A stretch of DNA of 10,625 nucleotides from Pseudothermotoga sp. (GTDB taxonomy: Bacteria > Thermotogota > Thermotogae > Thermotogales > DSM-5069). Made by a program: the position numbers and the translations under genes. The notes under the pieces were generated by a model. The model was not told where the DNA came from. It did no database searches and saw nothing but the letters and a program-made list of their open reading frames with translations. This document shows positions 1-6,473 of this stretch, piece by piece (positions within the stretch are counted from its first letter, which is position 1; each line of letters opens with the position of its first letter). Location of the stretch: assembly GCA_028276125.1 (NCBI GenBank), contig JAPYWY010000029.1, forward strand, positions 1 through 10,625, in the 5' to 3' direction.

Positions 1-565
1 CTTTCAGCAGTTCTTCGTTCCAGCATCTTCTGTGAATATCGACCATGTGGCTGCGATAAGCCTGGGTCATGTCCCAGACTGCGTTGCCAGTGAGTCTGTA
101 GGCGATGTATGAAGACACTGGAAGCCAATGCTCGACCTTCTTCAATTCAACGATGCCGTTTCTCTGCATATATAAGATCTTGTAGAGCGAATAATAGTAG
201 ATGTCTCGCGAGCCAGAAATCTTGTAAGGCGCCAGGCGATTGACCAACCCACTGTACGCTTCGTACAGAGATTTAGTGCACGTGTCGTACCAAACGATAG
301 GATCGTGCAACTTCTCACCTGACGCAACTGGCACCACAGATTCTCCGACACTGGTGCACGCGATGCCAACAATTCGATGAGATTTTCGAATCACTTTGAT
401 CGTCTTTCTCACGGCCCTCTCGATACTGTCCATATCGAAGAATTCGACGTTGCCGATCTTCTTCTTGACAGTCTGAAGCTTGTAGATCTTCTCTATACCG
501 TTTCTTGTGACAACGCCCACTTTGGTGTTCGTGGTTCCGACGTCTATACCAACGTACGCGTTCAT
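1..565 (-). CDS. FGGY-family carbohydrate kinase, N-terminal part (cut by window edge)
   Basis: ATP-dependent cytoplasmic sugar or polyol kinase. The first 188 residues are visible and the frame is open to the left edge, so the C-terminal half, including the second ATP-binding domain, is missing. The N-terminal phosphate-binding motif GIDVGTTNTK lies at residues 6-15, with Asp8 and Lys15 in the usual places. A GIACTSVGESVVPV segment followed by DPIVWYDTCT corresponds to the sugar-site strand and the conserved W-x-D region of FGGY kinases. Later pieces (WLPVSSYIAYRLTGNAVWD) fit the family's 'sdYl.yrLTG' block. The start ATG overlaps the stop of the upstream PfkB-type kinase gene by 4 bp (ATGA), so the two are surely co-transcribed and translationally coupled. 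The substrate (xylulose, gluconate, erythritol, a ketohexose or another) cannot be decided from this half. Confidence 0.9.
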   Translation of the reverse strand, partial: MNAYVGIDVGTTNTKVGVVTRNGIEKIYKLQTVKKKIGNVEFFDMDSIERAVRKTIKVIRKSHRIVGIACTSVGESVVPVASGEKLHDPIVWYDTCTKSLYEAYSGLVNRLAPYKISGSRDIYYYSLYKILYMQRNGIVELKKVEHWLPVSSYIAYRLTGNAVWDMTQAYRSHMVDIHRRCWNEELLK

Positions 566-1497
566 AATCTTTCCTCCACGATCTCCACGAGCGGTAACTG
601 CTCGTACAAGTCTTTCAAATCAAAGATCGCCGCACCGTATTTCAACGTGTTCGCCATACCGCAGGCTGTGGCGAAGATCAGTCTTTCTTCCATGGATTTG
701 TCCATGGCTTCTTCGTAAAGATAACCCGCAAAGAAGGAATCACCGGACCCGACAGAAAAATCTGAGTGAACCAGTTTCGGTCTGGCGTGAAACACTCTGT
801 CTTCTGTGATAGTTATGGAGCCGTCTTTGCCCAGGGTCACACAAAGAACGTCGATCTTGTAGCGTTTCTTGACCTCGTAGAGCCTTTCGATGCTTAGGCT
901 GCTGAGCTCGAACGTCACCTTGAACTCGTCTGCGTTCACTTTGATCATCTCTGGCTCGAACTTCACCAGTTCCTTCAACCATTCATTCGAAATATCTACC
1001 ATGAGCCTGCAACCTCTTTCCTTCGCCATCTGCGCGATCCTTGACATATGCTTGGCCTCGAATCCTCTCGGTGCACTTCCAGAGATGACCAGGGTACTTT
1101 TTTCTTCTATCAAGGAATCGAGATAGTGAATGAACCTTTCGATCTCGTCTGGTGTCATGACTGGACCAGGCTCGTTGACCATGAGCATTCTTTTTTCGTA
1201 CTCGTACACAACCGCCGTGTTGATCCTGTTTTCATCGTTGATCCAGAACTCCGCCGTTTTGATGCCTTCCTCGCGACATTTCGATGAGATGATTTTTCCC
1301 ACATCTCCACCCAGCACGTTGATACAGAGATAATCATGGAAACCAAGTAAGTTGAAAACCCTCGCGATGTTCAATCCTTTCCCATCCACGAGTTTTACGA
1401 CGTGATCACCTCTCAGAACGTTTGGGGTTCTTGGGACGTTCGAGATGATGACCCAGTGATCGTAGCAAGGATTGAGATTGAGTATTTGAACGCTCAA
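562..1497 (-). CDS. PfkB-family sugar-phosphate kinase, 1-phosphofructokinase/tagatose-6-phosphate kinase type
   Basis: A cytoplasmic ribokinase-superfamily enzyme of 311 residues, the usual length. By family it transfers phosphate from ATP to a sugar phosphate, for example fructose-1-phosphate to fructose-1,6-bisphosphate. Visible motifs: DGKGLNIAR at 38-46 (the GGKGxNVA substrate loop, with Asp for the first Gly), SGSAPRG at 139-145, KVNADE at 186-191, TLGKDG at 221-226, and the second PfkB signature VGSGDSFFAGYL at 249-260, with Asp253 as the catalytic base. The start is TTG, chosen because GGAGGT (minus strand, 1507-1512) sits 9 nt upstream and no in-frame ATG is nearby. It is first in a two-kinase operon. 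The FruK, LacC and PfkB subtypes are hard to separate by eye, so no symbol is given. Confidence 0.92.
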   Translation of the reverse strand: MSVQILNLNPCYDHWVIISNVPRTPNVLRGDHVVKLVDGKGLNIARVFNLLGFHDYLCINVLGGDVGKIISSKCREEGIKTAEFWINDENRINTAVVYEYEKRMLMVNEPGPVMTPDEIERFIHYLDSLIEEKSTLVISGSAPRGFEAKHMSRIAQMAKERGCRLMVDISNEWLKELVKFEPEMIKVNADEFKVTFELSSLSIERLYEVKKRYKIDVLCVTLGKDGSITITEDRVFHARPKLVHSDFSVGSGDSFFAGYLYEEAMDKSMEERLIFATACGMANTLKYGAAIFDLKDLYEQLPLVEIVEERL

Positions 1498-1506
1498 CTT
1501 TTCGCT

Positions 1507-1512
1507 ACCTCC
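1507..1512 (-). promoter_or_regulatory. Ribosome binding site deciding a TTG start
   Basis: A perfect GGAGGT on the minus strand lies 9 nt before the TTG at 1497. It fixes the start of the PfkB-type kinase at a non-ATG codon. Confidence 0.75.
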
Positions 1513-1530
1513 AATCTCTCTCAGAGACGA

Positions 1531-1560
1531 ATTCTATCATTTGAGTGTGAGCGTTGCCAG
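1531..1560 (-). promoter_or_regulatory. Putative promoter of the two-kinase operon
   Basis: On the minus strand the -10 is TAGAAT (1531-1536), preceded by TGA, which gives an extended -10 (TGATAGAAT). A weak -35, CTGGCA (1555-1560), lies 18 bp upstream. Predicted transcription start is about 27 nt before the TTG start, leaving a short leader that contains the GGAGGT. The FAH gene at 3927-4808 has the same arrangement (extended -10 TGATATAAT and a leader of about 28 nt), which supports both calls. Confidence 0.5.
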
Positions 1561-1713
1561 GACATCTGCAAATTTTCCCTTGACAAATCTGACGAAGCTC
1601 GCCACACTTCAAAGTTGCGGCCTTACTTTGTGAAACAAACCATCATCAAGAATATACACCACAGTTCGAAGGTCAGTTCTCGGAACAAAGGTGATCGAAC
1701 GTGTCAGAACCCT

Positions 1714-1719
1714 TATAAT
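1714..1719 (+). promoter_or_regulatory. Possible -10 element for the DUF1232 gene
   Basis: A perfect TATAAT lies 51 bp before the GTG start at 1771, but no convincing -35 is found 16-18 bp upstream. The overlapping minus-strand reading gives TATTAT (1715-1720) with TTTACA (1739-1744) 18 bp upstream, which would serve the kinase operon instead. The direction is therefore ambiguous. Confidence 0.3.
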
Positions 1720-1770
1720 ATTCCAGCGGACAAAATGGTGTAAAAATTAGATACAACGAGAGGAATGACG

Positions 1771-2127
1771 GTGAAGATCAGGGAGATCAACCAGACGCTC
1801 GCAGCGTTGTACTTGGCGAGAAAAGATAGACGTATCCCGAGACGATCGAAGATTCTGATAGCGCTCGCACTCGGTTACGCTCTCAGCCCGATCGATCTGA
1901 TACCTGATTTCATACCACTGCTTGGACAGCTGGACGATCTGCTCATAATCCCAGCGCTCATCGCCTTGGCACTCAAGTCAATCCCAAAAGAAGTTCTGGA
2001 CGAGTACAGAGAGAAAGCAGAACAATTACAGATGAAAAAGAGATTTGGACTGGTGAGCGCTTTCATACTGTTGTTCTGGTTCGCTCTGCTCATGTGGCTC
2101 ATCAAGATCTTGCTCAAACTCTCTTAG
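1771..2127 (+). CDS. YkvA/DUF1232-family small membrane protein
   Basis: A protein of 118 residues containing the DUF1232 core YALSPIDLIPDFIP (about residues 36-49), followed by LLGQLDDLL. The SPIDLIPD motif is diagnostic of this widespread family, whose function is unknown. The core is flanked by a hydrophobic helix (about 28-36). After a charged, helical stretch with KEVLDEYREKAEQLQMKKR comes a C-terminal transmembrane segment (about 95-116), so it is probably a small inner-membrane protein. Two starts are possible. GTG at 1771 is preferred because GAGAGG (1758-1763) lies 7 nt upstream. The in-frame ATG at 1765 is only 1 nt from that ribosome binding site. A gap of 76 nt without a terminator separates it from the secreted-protein gene at 2204, so the two may be co-transcribed. 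I see no functional link. Confidence 0.85.
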   Translation: MKIREINQTLAALYLARKDRRIPRRSKILIALALGYALSPIDLIPDFIPLLGQLDDLLIIPALIALALKSIPKEVLDEYREKAEQLQMKKRFGLVSAFILLFWFALLMWLIKILLKLS

Positions 2128-2143
2128 AGCAAAAGAAGACCTT

Positions 2144-2197
2144 TAATCGTTTTTTAATCCGGACATCGGAGAATTTTCTCAAATATCCAAGGGGGGA
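2144..2197 (+). repeat. Leader copy 1, shared with a leader upstream of the decayed paralogue
   Basis: The block TAATCGTTTTTTAAT (2144-2158) is followed after 11 nt by AGAATT (2170-2175) and then by the ribosome binding site GGGGGGAT (2191-2198), 7 nt before the ATG at 2204. The same three blocks occur in order at 5337-5385. The 11-nt gap is identical and the later gap similar (15 nt here, 9 nt there). This suggests a duplicated promoter or untranslated leader. I cannot assign -35 and -10 boxes with confidence. Confidence 0.55.
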
Positions 2198-2203
2198 TGT
2201 GGC

Positions 2204-3850
2204 ATGTTTAGAAAGCTCATGTTCGTAGTGATGATACTTCTTTTCGGCGCGCTCTTTGCGACTCAGTACACCAGAACCATCACGGAAAAGATCGAAGTGT
2301 ACGACAACGGTCTTGCGATCATCACCAGACAGGAGAACATCACTGGGGAAGATCTGCCCAAGTTCTACGCAGATTACTACAAGAACATGACGGCTGACCA
2401 AAAGCTCTTTGATAACTTTCTCTACGAAGCCGCAAAGGAGTATTACTTCCTCTATGGGACGACGCCCAATTTTTCGGTCAAGGACATCAAGTTTTCGGCT
2501 GATAAGACCTTCACGGCAACGATCGTGATGAAGGTCGAAGGGCTCGTCAGTTACGATAAGGACAAAAACAGATTCGTGATAGCGAGAAAACGCTTCGAGA
2601 ACAACGAAAAGCTCGCAGATCTGCTCTTACCTAAGTACTTCGAGAGCCAGATCGAGGAGAACATCTTCATCGCGTCGTTCTTGAAATCTGAAAAGAACTC
2701 ACTTGTCACGGAGAGAACGGTCGAGTTGGTTCTTCCAGAGGGTTCGAAGCTCGAAGAGATCTCACCAGCTTTCGTTTCGAAGACTCAGCCAAGTTCCTGG
2801 TATGTGGACTTCGGCGGTGGCAACACGTACAAGGCAGAGTTGAAGAAAACCGAGAAAGGCTTCATTCTCAAAGAGACCATGGTGATCAACGGCGGGACTC
2901 CGAAGAACTTGGTGGATGAAAAGTCGAGCGTGAACGTGTTACAGAGTCTGAGAGACTACACAGCCTTTGAGATCGCCTTTTCCAACGAGAAGATGAAGCC
3001 AGACGCGCTGACAAAACCAGTGGAACACAAAGTGAAGAGCGATTTTTCTGGCAACTGGACCTTTTCAGCTTCACAATCTGGCCAGAAAACTTTGACCTTC
3101 ACCACCTCGACAACACCATCTGTACAAATGACTGCAACACCGAGGGTCGATACGAGTCTGACCATGCAAGTTTCACTCTTGATAGACCACGGATGGGTCA
3201 AGACGGGCACGTTCAGTTGGAGCTGGCGACTCAAGAGGTTCGAAGCGTCCGTTTCTCCAACGATAACGATCAAACCGTCGTTGGACATCAGTGTGACTGG
3301 AACTTTGGAAAGAACCTTGTCCGCAGACTTGTTCACTTATAGGCCTTCACCGATATACTTTTCGATCAGTTTCGTACCTGTGTGGCTGCAGTTCGAGTTT
3401 ACTGTGAATGCCGAGGTATACGTGAAGTTCAGTGCAGGCGTTTCATTCAACGTGTCCACCAACTACAGTCATTATGCATCGTTGAAGTTCACGTATGACG
3501 GAAGCACATGGAATTACTCGGCTTCCCGGAATGCCTCTTACAGTGGACCAAGCTTTTCTAAACCAACTGCGAAAGCTGGTGTGACGGAAAAACTCAGTTT
3601 ACCGTTCACGCTGTCGGCATACATCTACAGTGTCGCAGGACCTTTTGTGAGACTTTCACCTTGGTTGAAAGCGGAAACAACCGTTTCCACATCGAACAGG
3701 TTGGATGACAAACTAACCGGTGGTCTGACGTTGTCTGGAGGAGTTCAAATGGCGGGCTGGTTGAAGGCCTTCTGTGACAATCTACCATCCGTCGAGTACA
3801 ACATCTGGACTTGGGAGACGACTCTGTACCAAACCAGCTTCACCTACTGA
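2204..3850 (+). CDS. Large secreted beta-rich protein, unrecognised family
   Basis: An exported protein of 548 residues that I do not recognise. Residues 1-19 form a signal peptide (MFRK, a hydrophobic core, then GALFA before TQ). Residues 20-260 form one region with the blocks AKEYYFLYGT (77-86), LLLPKYFES (140-148) and GGTPKNLVDEKSS (230-242). All three recur in the pseudogene at 5536-6394. Residues 280-516 are dominated by Ser/Thr and alternating hydrophobic residues (for example TITIKPSLDISVTGT, VWLQFEFTVNAEVYVKF), which points to amphipathic beta strands. The tail contains the only cysteine (Cys524), several Trp, and a terminal Tyr (SFTY). A surface or outer-envelope beta domain is likely, and the terminal aromatic residue would also suit an outer-membrane barrel. 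Start ATG is supported by GGGGGG 7 nt upstream. A terminator follows the stop immediately. Confidence 0.85.
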   Translation: MFRKLMFVVMILLFGALFATQYTRTITEKIEVYDNGLAIITRQENITGEDLPKFYADYYKNMTADQKLFDNFLYEAAKEYYFLYGTTPNFSVKDIKFSADKTFTATIVMKVEGLVSYDKDKNRFVIARKRFENNEKLADLLLPKYFESQIEENIFIASFLKSEKNSLVTERTVELVLPEGSKLEEISPAFVSKTQPSSWYVDFGGGNTYKAELKKTEKGFILKETMVINGGTPKNLVDEKSSVNVLQSLRDYTAFEIAFSNEKMKPDALTKPVEHKVKSDFSGNWTFSASQSGQKTLTFTTSTTPSVQMTATPRVDTSLTMQVSLLIDHGWVKTGTFSWSWRLKRFEASVSPTITIKPSLDISVTGTLERTLSADLFTYRPSPIYFSISFVPVWLQFEFTVNAEVYVKFSAGVSFNVSTNYSHYASLKFTYDGSTWNYSASRNASYSGPSFSKPTAKAGVTEKLSLPFTLSAYIYSVAGPFVRLSPWLKAETTVSTSNRLDDKLTGGLTLSGGVQMAGWLKAFCDNLPSVEYNIWTWETTLYQTSFTY

Positions 3851-3854
3851 ACAT

Positions 3855-3878
3855 TGGGCGGGGAAACCCGCCCATTTT
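3855..3878 (+). terminator. Rho-independent terminator of the 548-residue secreted-protein gene
   Basis: An 8-bp perfect stem (TGGGCGGG paired with CCCGCCCA), a GAAA loop and TTTT, starting 4 nt after the stop codon. It may also act weakly on the convergent FAH gene, but the minus-strand side lacks a T-tract. Confidence 0.88.
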
Positions 3879-3926
3879 CATTCTGAGCGTTCGATGGACC
3901 TTTCACTTAGATCACTTGACGTTTCA

Positions 3927-4808
3927 TTAAGCATACATCTCGTTCTCTATGTAGCCTATCTTTTCGATCTCTATTCTCACCACATCGTTCGGTTTGAGCA
4001 ACTTGGGTGGGTTGAAGCCCATTCCCACACCGGATGGAGTCCCTGTGGCCAAGATATCACCAGGTTCAAGCGTCATACCTTGAGAGAGAATGCTTATCAA
4101 CTTCGCAATGTCGAAGATCATGTGCTTGGTGTTCGAGTGCTGTCTGAGCTCGCCGTTGACCCAGGTGCGAATTTCAAGTTCAACCGGATAACCTATTTCG
4201 TCTTTTGTCACGATCCAAGGTCCCATGGGACAAAAGCCATCCAGGCTCTTTCCTTTGAACCACTGAACGTGGTTTTTCTGAAGATCCCTCGCCGTGAGGT
4301 CGTTCAAGATCGTGTAGCCAAACACGTATTCGATGGCTTTCTCTTCGGGAATGTTGATACCCCTTTTTCCGATGATCACCGCCAGCTCTCCCTCATAGTC
4401 CACCTGAGAAGTAACGTTTGGATGCAGATACACTTTCGAGTAAGGACCGTTCATCGTGTTTGTTGCCTTGGTGAAGAAGTGTGGATGCGAGATCTCCGTT
4501 TCTTTGGAATGACCCACCTTTGCCATTTCAGAGACGTGATCTTCGTAGTTCTTCCCAACGCAGATGATGTTTCTCACTGGATTGGGTATGGGTGCTACGA
4601 TGTGAACTTGTTCGATCTTCAACCAACGCTGGTTCGGTGATGGTTCTTTCAAAAAAGAGAACCTTTCGTGGTACAGCTCGATGAACTCCAAAAGCGTCTC
4701 TGGGGCGTCTTCACCGAGCCAAACTTTGGAGGGACAAATCAGACCGAGTTCTGGCTTGACGAACCCCCAGTCTCTCTGGCCTTCGAACTCGTAGCTTGCC
4801 AGCTTCAC
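3927..4808 (-). CDS. Fumarylacetoacetate hydrolase (FAH) family protein
   Basis: A cytoplasmic metal-dependent enzyme of 293 residues. Members of this superfamily hydrolyse, isomerise or decarboxylate 2-keto-type acids such as acylpyruvates, fumarylpyruvate, oxaloacetate and homoprotocatechuate-pathway intermediates. A variable N-terminal domain (1-75) precedes the FAH fold. Motifs: VGKNYEDH at 84-91 (catalytic-loop His91), DYEGELAVIIG at 137-147 with metal ligands Glu139 and Glu141, LNDLTARDLQ at 168-177 with the third ligand Asp170, WFKGKSLDGFCPMGPWIV at 183-200, and the substrate loop ATGTPSGVGMG at 254-264. All ligand positions are intact. GTG at 4808 is preferred because GGGAG (4817-4821) lies 8 nt upstream. 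The longer TTG frame from 4826 would put that site inside the gene. It stands alone, convergent with the secreted-protein gene, so the substrate cannot be inferred from context. Confidence 0.93.
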   Translation of the reverse strand: MKLASYEFEGQRDWGFVKPELGLICPSKVWLGEDAPETLLEFIELYHERFSFLKEPSPNQRWLKIEQVHIVAPIPNPVRNIICVGKNYEDHVSEMAKVGHSKETEISHPHFFTKATNTMNGPYSKVYLHPNVTSQVDYEGELAVIIGKRGINIPEEKAIEYVFGYTILNDLTARDLQKNHVQWFKGKSLDGFCPMGPWIVTKDEIGYPVELEIRTWVNGELRQHSNTKHMIFDIAKLISILSQGMTLEPGDILATGTPSGVGMGFNPPKLLKPNDVVRIEIEKIGYIENEMYA

Positions 4809-4842
4809 GTGAAACACTCCCTTCAAAACGCGTTCGTTTGAG

Positions 4843-4851
4843 ATTATATCA
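4843..4851 (-). promoter_or_regulatory. Putative extended -10 promoter of the FAH gene
   Basis: On the minus strand a perfect TATAAT (4843-4848) is preceded by TGA, forming TGATATAAT. The -35 is poor (ACGCCT, 17 bp upstream), which suits an extended -10 promoter. The predicted start leaves a leader of about 28 nt with the ribosome binding site at 4817-4821. Upstream lies an inverted repeat GTTGCC-N9-GGCAAC (4860-4880) that could be an operator. Confidence 0.5.
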
Positions 4852-5089
4852 GCGTTCGTGTTGCCAGGCGTTCAGGCAACCGAGTCAAGGTTATCCCAGC
4901 AACGTTCAGAGAATGACTGATGGAGAAATCAGCAAAAAACGAGCGGACTTTTTTCGTATAACAGGGCAGAACAAATTATTTTCCCTGCGAGCAGAGCTCG
5001 TACGATTTGACATTGTACATAGCGATGATCAGTTGAAATGTGATTGAACGCTAACGTGGATACGGGAATCGCAGAAACGGCAGACTGTA
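4849..5089. other. Non-coding stretch between the FAH promoter and a hairpin
   Basis: Apart from the inverted repeat at 4860-4880 and a short CAGGG/CCCTG pair separated by 16 nt (near 4965-4990), I see no convincing gene, RNA or regulatory element. Short open frames on both strands lack ribosome binding sites and recognisable sequence. Confidence 0.5.
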
Positions 5090-5129
5090 CGCTGGAAGAC
5101 TCGATAGGTGGTCTTCTGCGTGTGTTTTT
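5090..5129 (+). terminator. Terminator-like hairpin with no obvious upstream gene
   Basis: GAAGAC (5095-5100) pairs with GTCTTC (5111-5116) across a 10-nt loop, extended through a small bulge by CGC/GCG (5090-5092 with 5118-5120). Five Ts follow at 5125-5129. The shape resembles an intrinsic terminator, but the loop is long, the T-run starts 4 nt late, and no plus-strand gene precedes it. It could be the relic of a lost gene or the end of an unannotated transcript. Confidence 0.3.
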
Positions 5130-5131
5130 GA

Positions 5132-5350
5132 GAGTTTGAAAGATTTTGCGCACACATCTATCAGAGACTTCTTCAAAAGCACACAGACACGATCCTGGCC
5201 GCTGTCTTGCGAAATTTCAGGGAAGATCATGCACTGGCAATTTTCAACTCCACGAACTTCTCTTCCTGAGACACGATACCAGGCGAGATACTCGAGCGTA
5301 TCTTTTTGGTTATCCCGTCGCGCAGTTTGCCAGCTCTAATCGTTTTTTAA
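5132..5350 (+). pseudogene. Possible gene remnant, one internal stop
   Basis: One plus-strand frame is open for 45 codons after a stop at 5129-5131 and reads like a real protein (for example HTDTILAAVLRNFREDHALA). It hits a single TGA at 5267-5269 and then continues for 26 codons (DTIPGEILERIFLVIPSRSL) to TAA at 5348-5350. There is no start codon with a ribosome binding site. Its last codons overlap the leader block at 5337-5351. I do not recognise the family, and chance cannot be excluded for a stretch this short. Confidence 0.25.
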
Positions 5351-5385
5351 TAACCTCTTAGCAGAATTCAAGAGTGAGGGGGGAT
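5337..5385 (+). repeat. Leader copy 2, upstream of the decayed paralogue
   Basis: An exact TAATCGTTTTTTAAT (5337-5351), AGAATT at the same 11-nt distance (5363-5368) and GGGGGGAT (5378-5385) match the leader at 2144-2198. Unlike copy 1, no start codon follows the GGGGGG at a useful distance, and about 150 bp separate it from the pseudogene start at 5536. The leader is therefore orphaned or interrupted. Confidence 0.5.
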
Positions 5386-5519
5386 TCTTTTCTGGACAAC
5401 TCGGGGCTTGACAGGCATCTTCATTGAACTCCTTCACCGTTTTCTCTTGGAACCAATGGAGGCACAACGTTCGGGAAATGTTGTGATCTATGTGATCTTC
5501 ATCCAAATGTTTTTCAAGC
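5386..5519 (+). other. Stretch separating the orphan leader from the pseudogene
   Basis: The frame is open from about 5408 into the pseudogene, but it has no ribosome binding site at its start and shows no resemblance to the intact paralogue. It may be inserted or leftover sequence from a deleted neighbouring copy. A TTGACA at 5408-5413 has no matching -10. Confidence 0.3.
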
Positions 5520-5535
5520 GAGAGGAGAAAATGAG

Positions 5536-6394
5536 ATGTTCAAGAGGATCTCACTGGTTTTTCATCCTGTTTGTCGCCGTTATGCTCAGCGCTGAGCGAT
5601 TCCAGCGAACCATTAAAGAGCTCATAGTGATCCACTACGATGGTTCAGCAATTATCAGAAGAACTGCGATGATTGCCGAGTCTAGTCTGTCAAAGACGTA
5701 CAGCATCTACTTTCAAAAGTTGGAGGAAGACAAGAGGTTCTTTCAGAAACTCTCGTGGGAGTTGACCAAAGAGTATTACTTTCTCTATGGAACAGTACCT
5801 TCTCTGATCATCAATGATCTCAAGATCTTTTCAGACGGTGTTTTCAACTGGACGGTAGCAATGAAAGCACAGAACCTTTTGTCCTCCGAAAACGGACAGT
5901 TCATAACGAGACATAAGGGATTCGGTGGTTCTGAAAAGCCGGCCGGATTGCTGTTACCAGAGTACTTCGAAAATGAACTTAACGACAAGCTATTCGACTC
6001 AGCATTTCTTGGCTTTGAAAAGAACTCTGCGCAGACCACAAAGACTACAGAAATGATCCTGTCAGAAGGTCTAAGACGGAGAAATTCTCTCCTGTGCTGC
6101 CCACACAGAAAGACGTTGGTGACGTGTACGTGGACTTCACTGGACAGAGTAGCTACAAAGCGGTCCCGGAAAAAAACCAGCAAAGATTACATCATGAGAG
6201 AGACAAATGAGACGGCGGATGGTACACCAGAAAACTTGCTCGATAAAAAGACGAGCAATCTCGTACTCAACTATCTTTACATCTGGTGAAATTCGGATGG
6301 CTGGCTGAAAAGTCTGTGCGGTGGTATTCCGTCGGTGAGCCATGACTTCTGGACATTGCAACAAACACTTGCGAACGGCAACTGTACGTTTTAG
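5536..6394 (+). pseudogene. Decayed, internally deleted paralogue of the 548-residue secreted protein
   Basis: The probable ancestral start is ATG at 5536, with GAGAGGAG (5520-5527) 8 nt upstream; it gives MFKRISLVF. One extra T in the run 5558-5562 then shifts the frame, which continues as ILFVAVMLSAERFQRTIKE, matching the signal peptide and N-terminus of the intact protein. Matches continue with TKEYYFLYGT, LLLPEYFENEL and FEKNS. At about 6069 one base is missing, and the homologous frame becomes SKTEKFSPVLPTQ...VYVDFTGQSSYKA (intact protein: SKLEEISPAFVSKTQ...WYVDFGGGNTYKA). An extra A in the 7-A run (6170-6176) restores the first frame (KDYIMRETN...GTPENLLDKKTSN). After TGA at 6287-6289 the same frame resumes as GWLKSLCGGIPSV, matching the last 31 residues of the intact protein and ending at TAG 6392-6394. 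About 265 codons of the beta-rich part are deleted. Confidence 0.85.
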
Positions 6395-6401
6395 AAAACG
6401 T
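6386..6401. repeat. Inverted repeat ACGTTTT-AG-AAAACGT
   Basis: Perfect 7-bp arms around a 2-bp centre, spanning the pseudogene stop and lying about 75 bp before the gene at 6474. The GAAAACGT half matches half of the LacI-type operator at 7448-7461, but the centre differs. It could be a regulator site or chance. Confidence 0.25.
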
Positions 6402-6426
6402 GAAGAAGCTTTGTCTGTAAGTTCTC

Positions 6427-6453
6427 AAAAAACACCCATCTTCGAGGATGGGT
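6427..6453 (-). terminator. Hairpin with a T-tract on the minus strand
   Basis: ACCCATC (6434-6440) pairs with GATGGGT (6447-6453) around a 6-nt loop. Read on the minus strand the stem is followed, after one G, by six Ts (complement of A 6427-6432), so it would terminate leftward transcription. No minus-strand gene lies just to the right, so it may block antisense transcripts or act as a leader hairpin for the gene at 6474. Confidence 0.35.
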
Positions 6454-6473
6454 AAGCAGAGGGGGAATGGAAG

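Noticed and set aside
83..92. GCGTTGCCA inside the FGGY gene as a further operator copy
   Set aside because: It encodes the conserved LTGNAVW block, so codon constraint explains it.
377..809. Plus-strand open frames over the FGGY kinase
   Set aside because: Antisense shadows of a clearly coding minus-strand frame, with no recognisable motifs.
1580..1608. TTGACA promoter in the 1498-1770 intergenic region
   Set aside because: The sequence 17 bp downstream (CACACT) is not a plausible -10.
1402..1743. Plus-strand 113-codon frame crossing the kinase start and its promoter
   Set aside because: No ribosome binding site, no recognisable sequence, and it overlaps the promoter and coding start of the kinase.
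2110..2155. TTGCTC/GAGCAA inverted repeat followed by TTTTTT as a terminator for the DUF1232 gene
   Set aside because: Only 6 bp, an 11-nt loop, and the T-run begins 17 nt after the stem.
3774..4640. Long plus-strand frame of 288 codons opposite the FAH gene
   Set aside because: The minus-strand frame carries complete FAH motifs; this one is an antisense shadow.
5408..5436. Perfect TTGACA as a -35 for the pseudogene
   Set aside because: No acceptable -10 at 16-18 bp; GC-rich or mismatched sequence follows.
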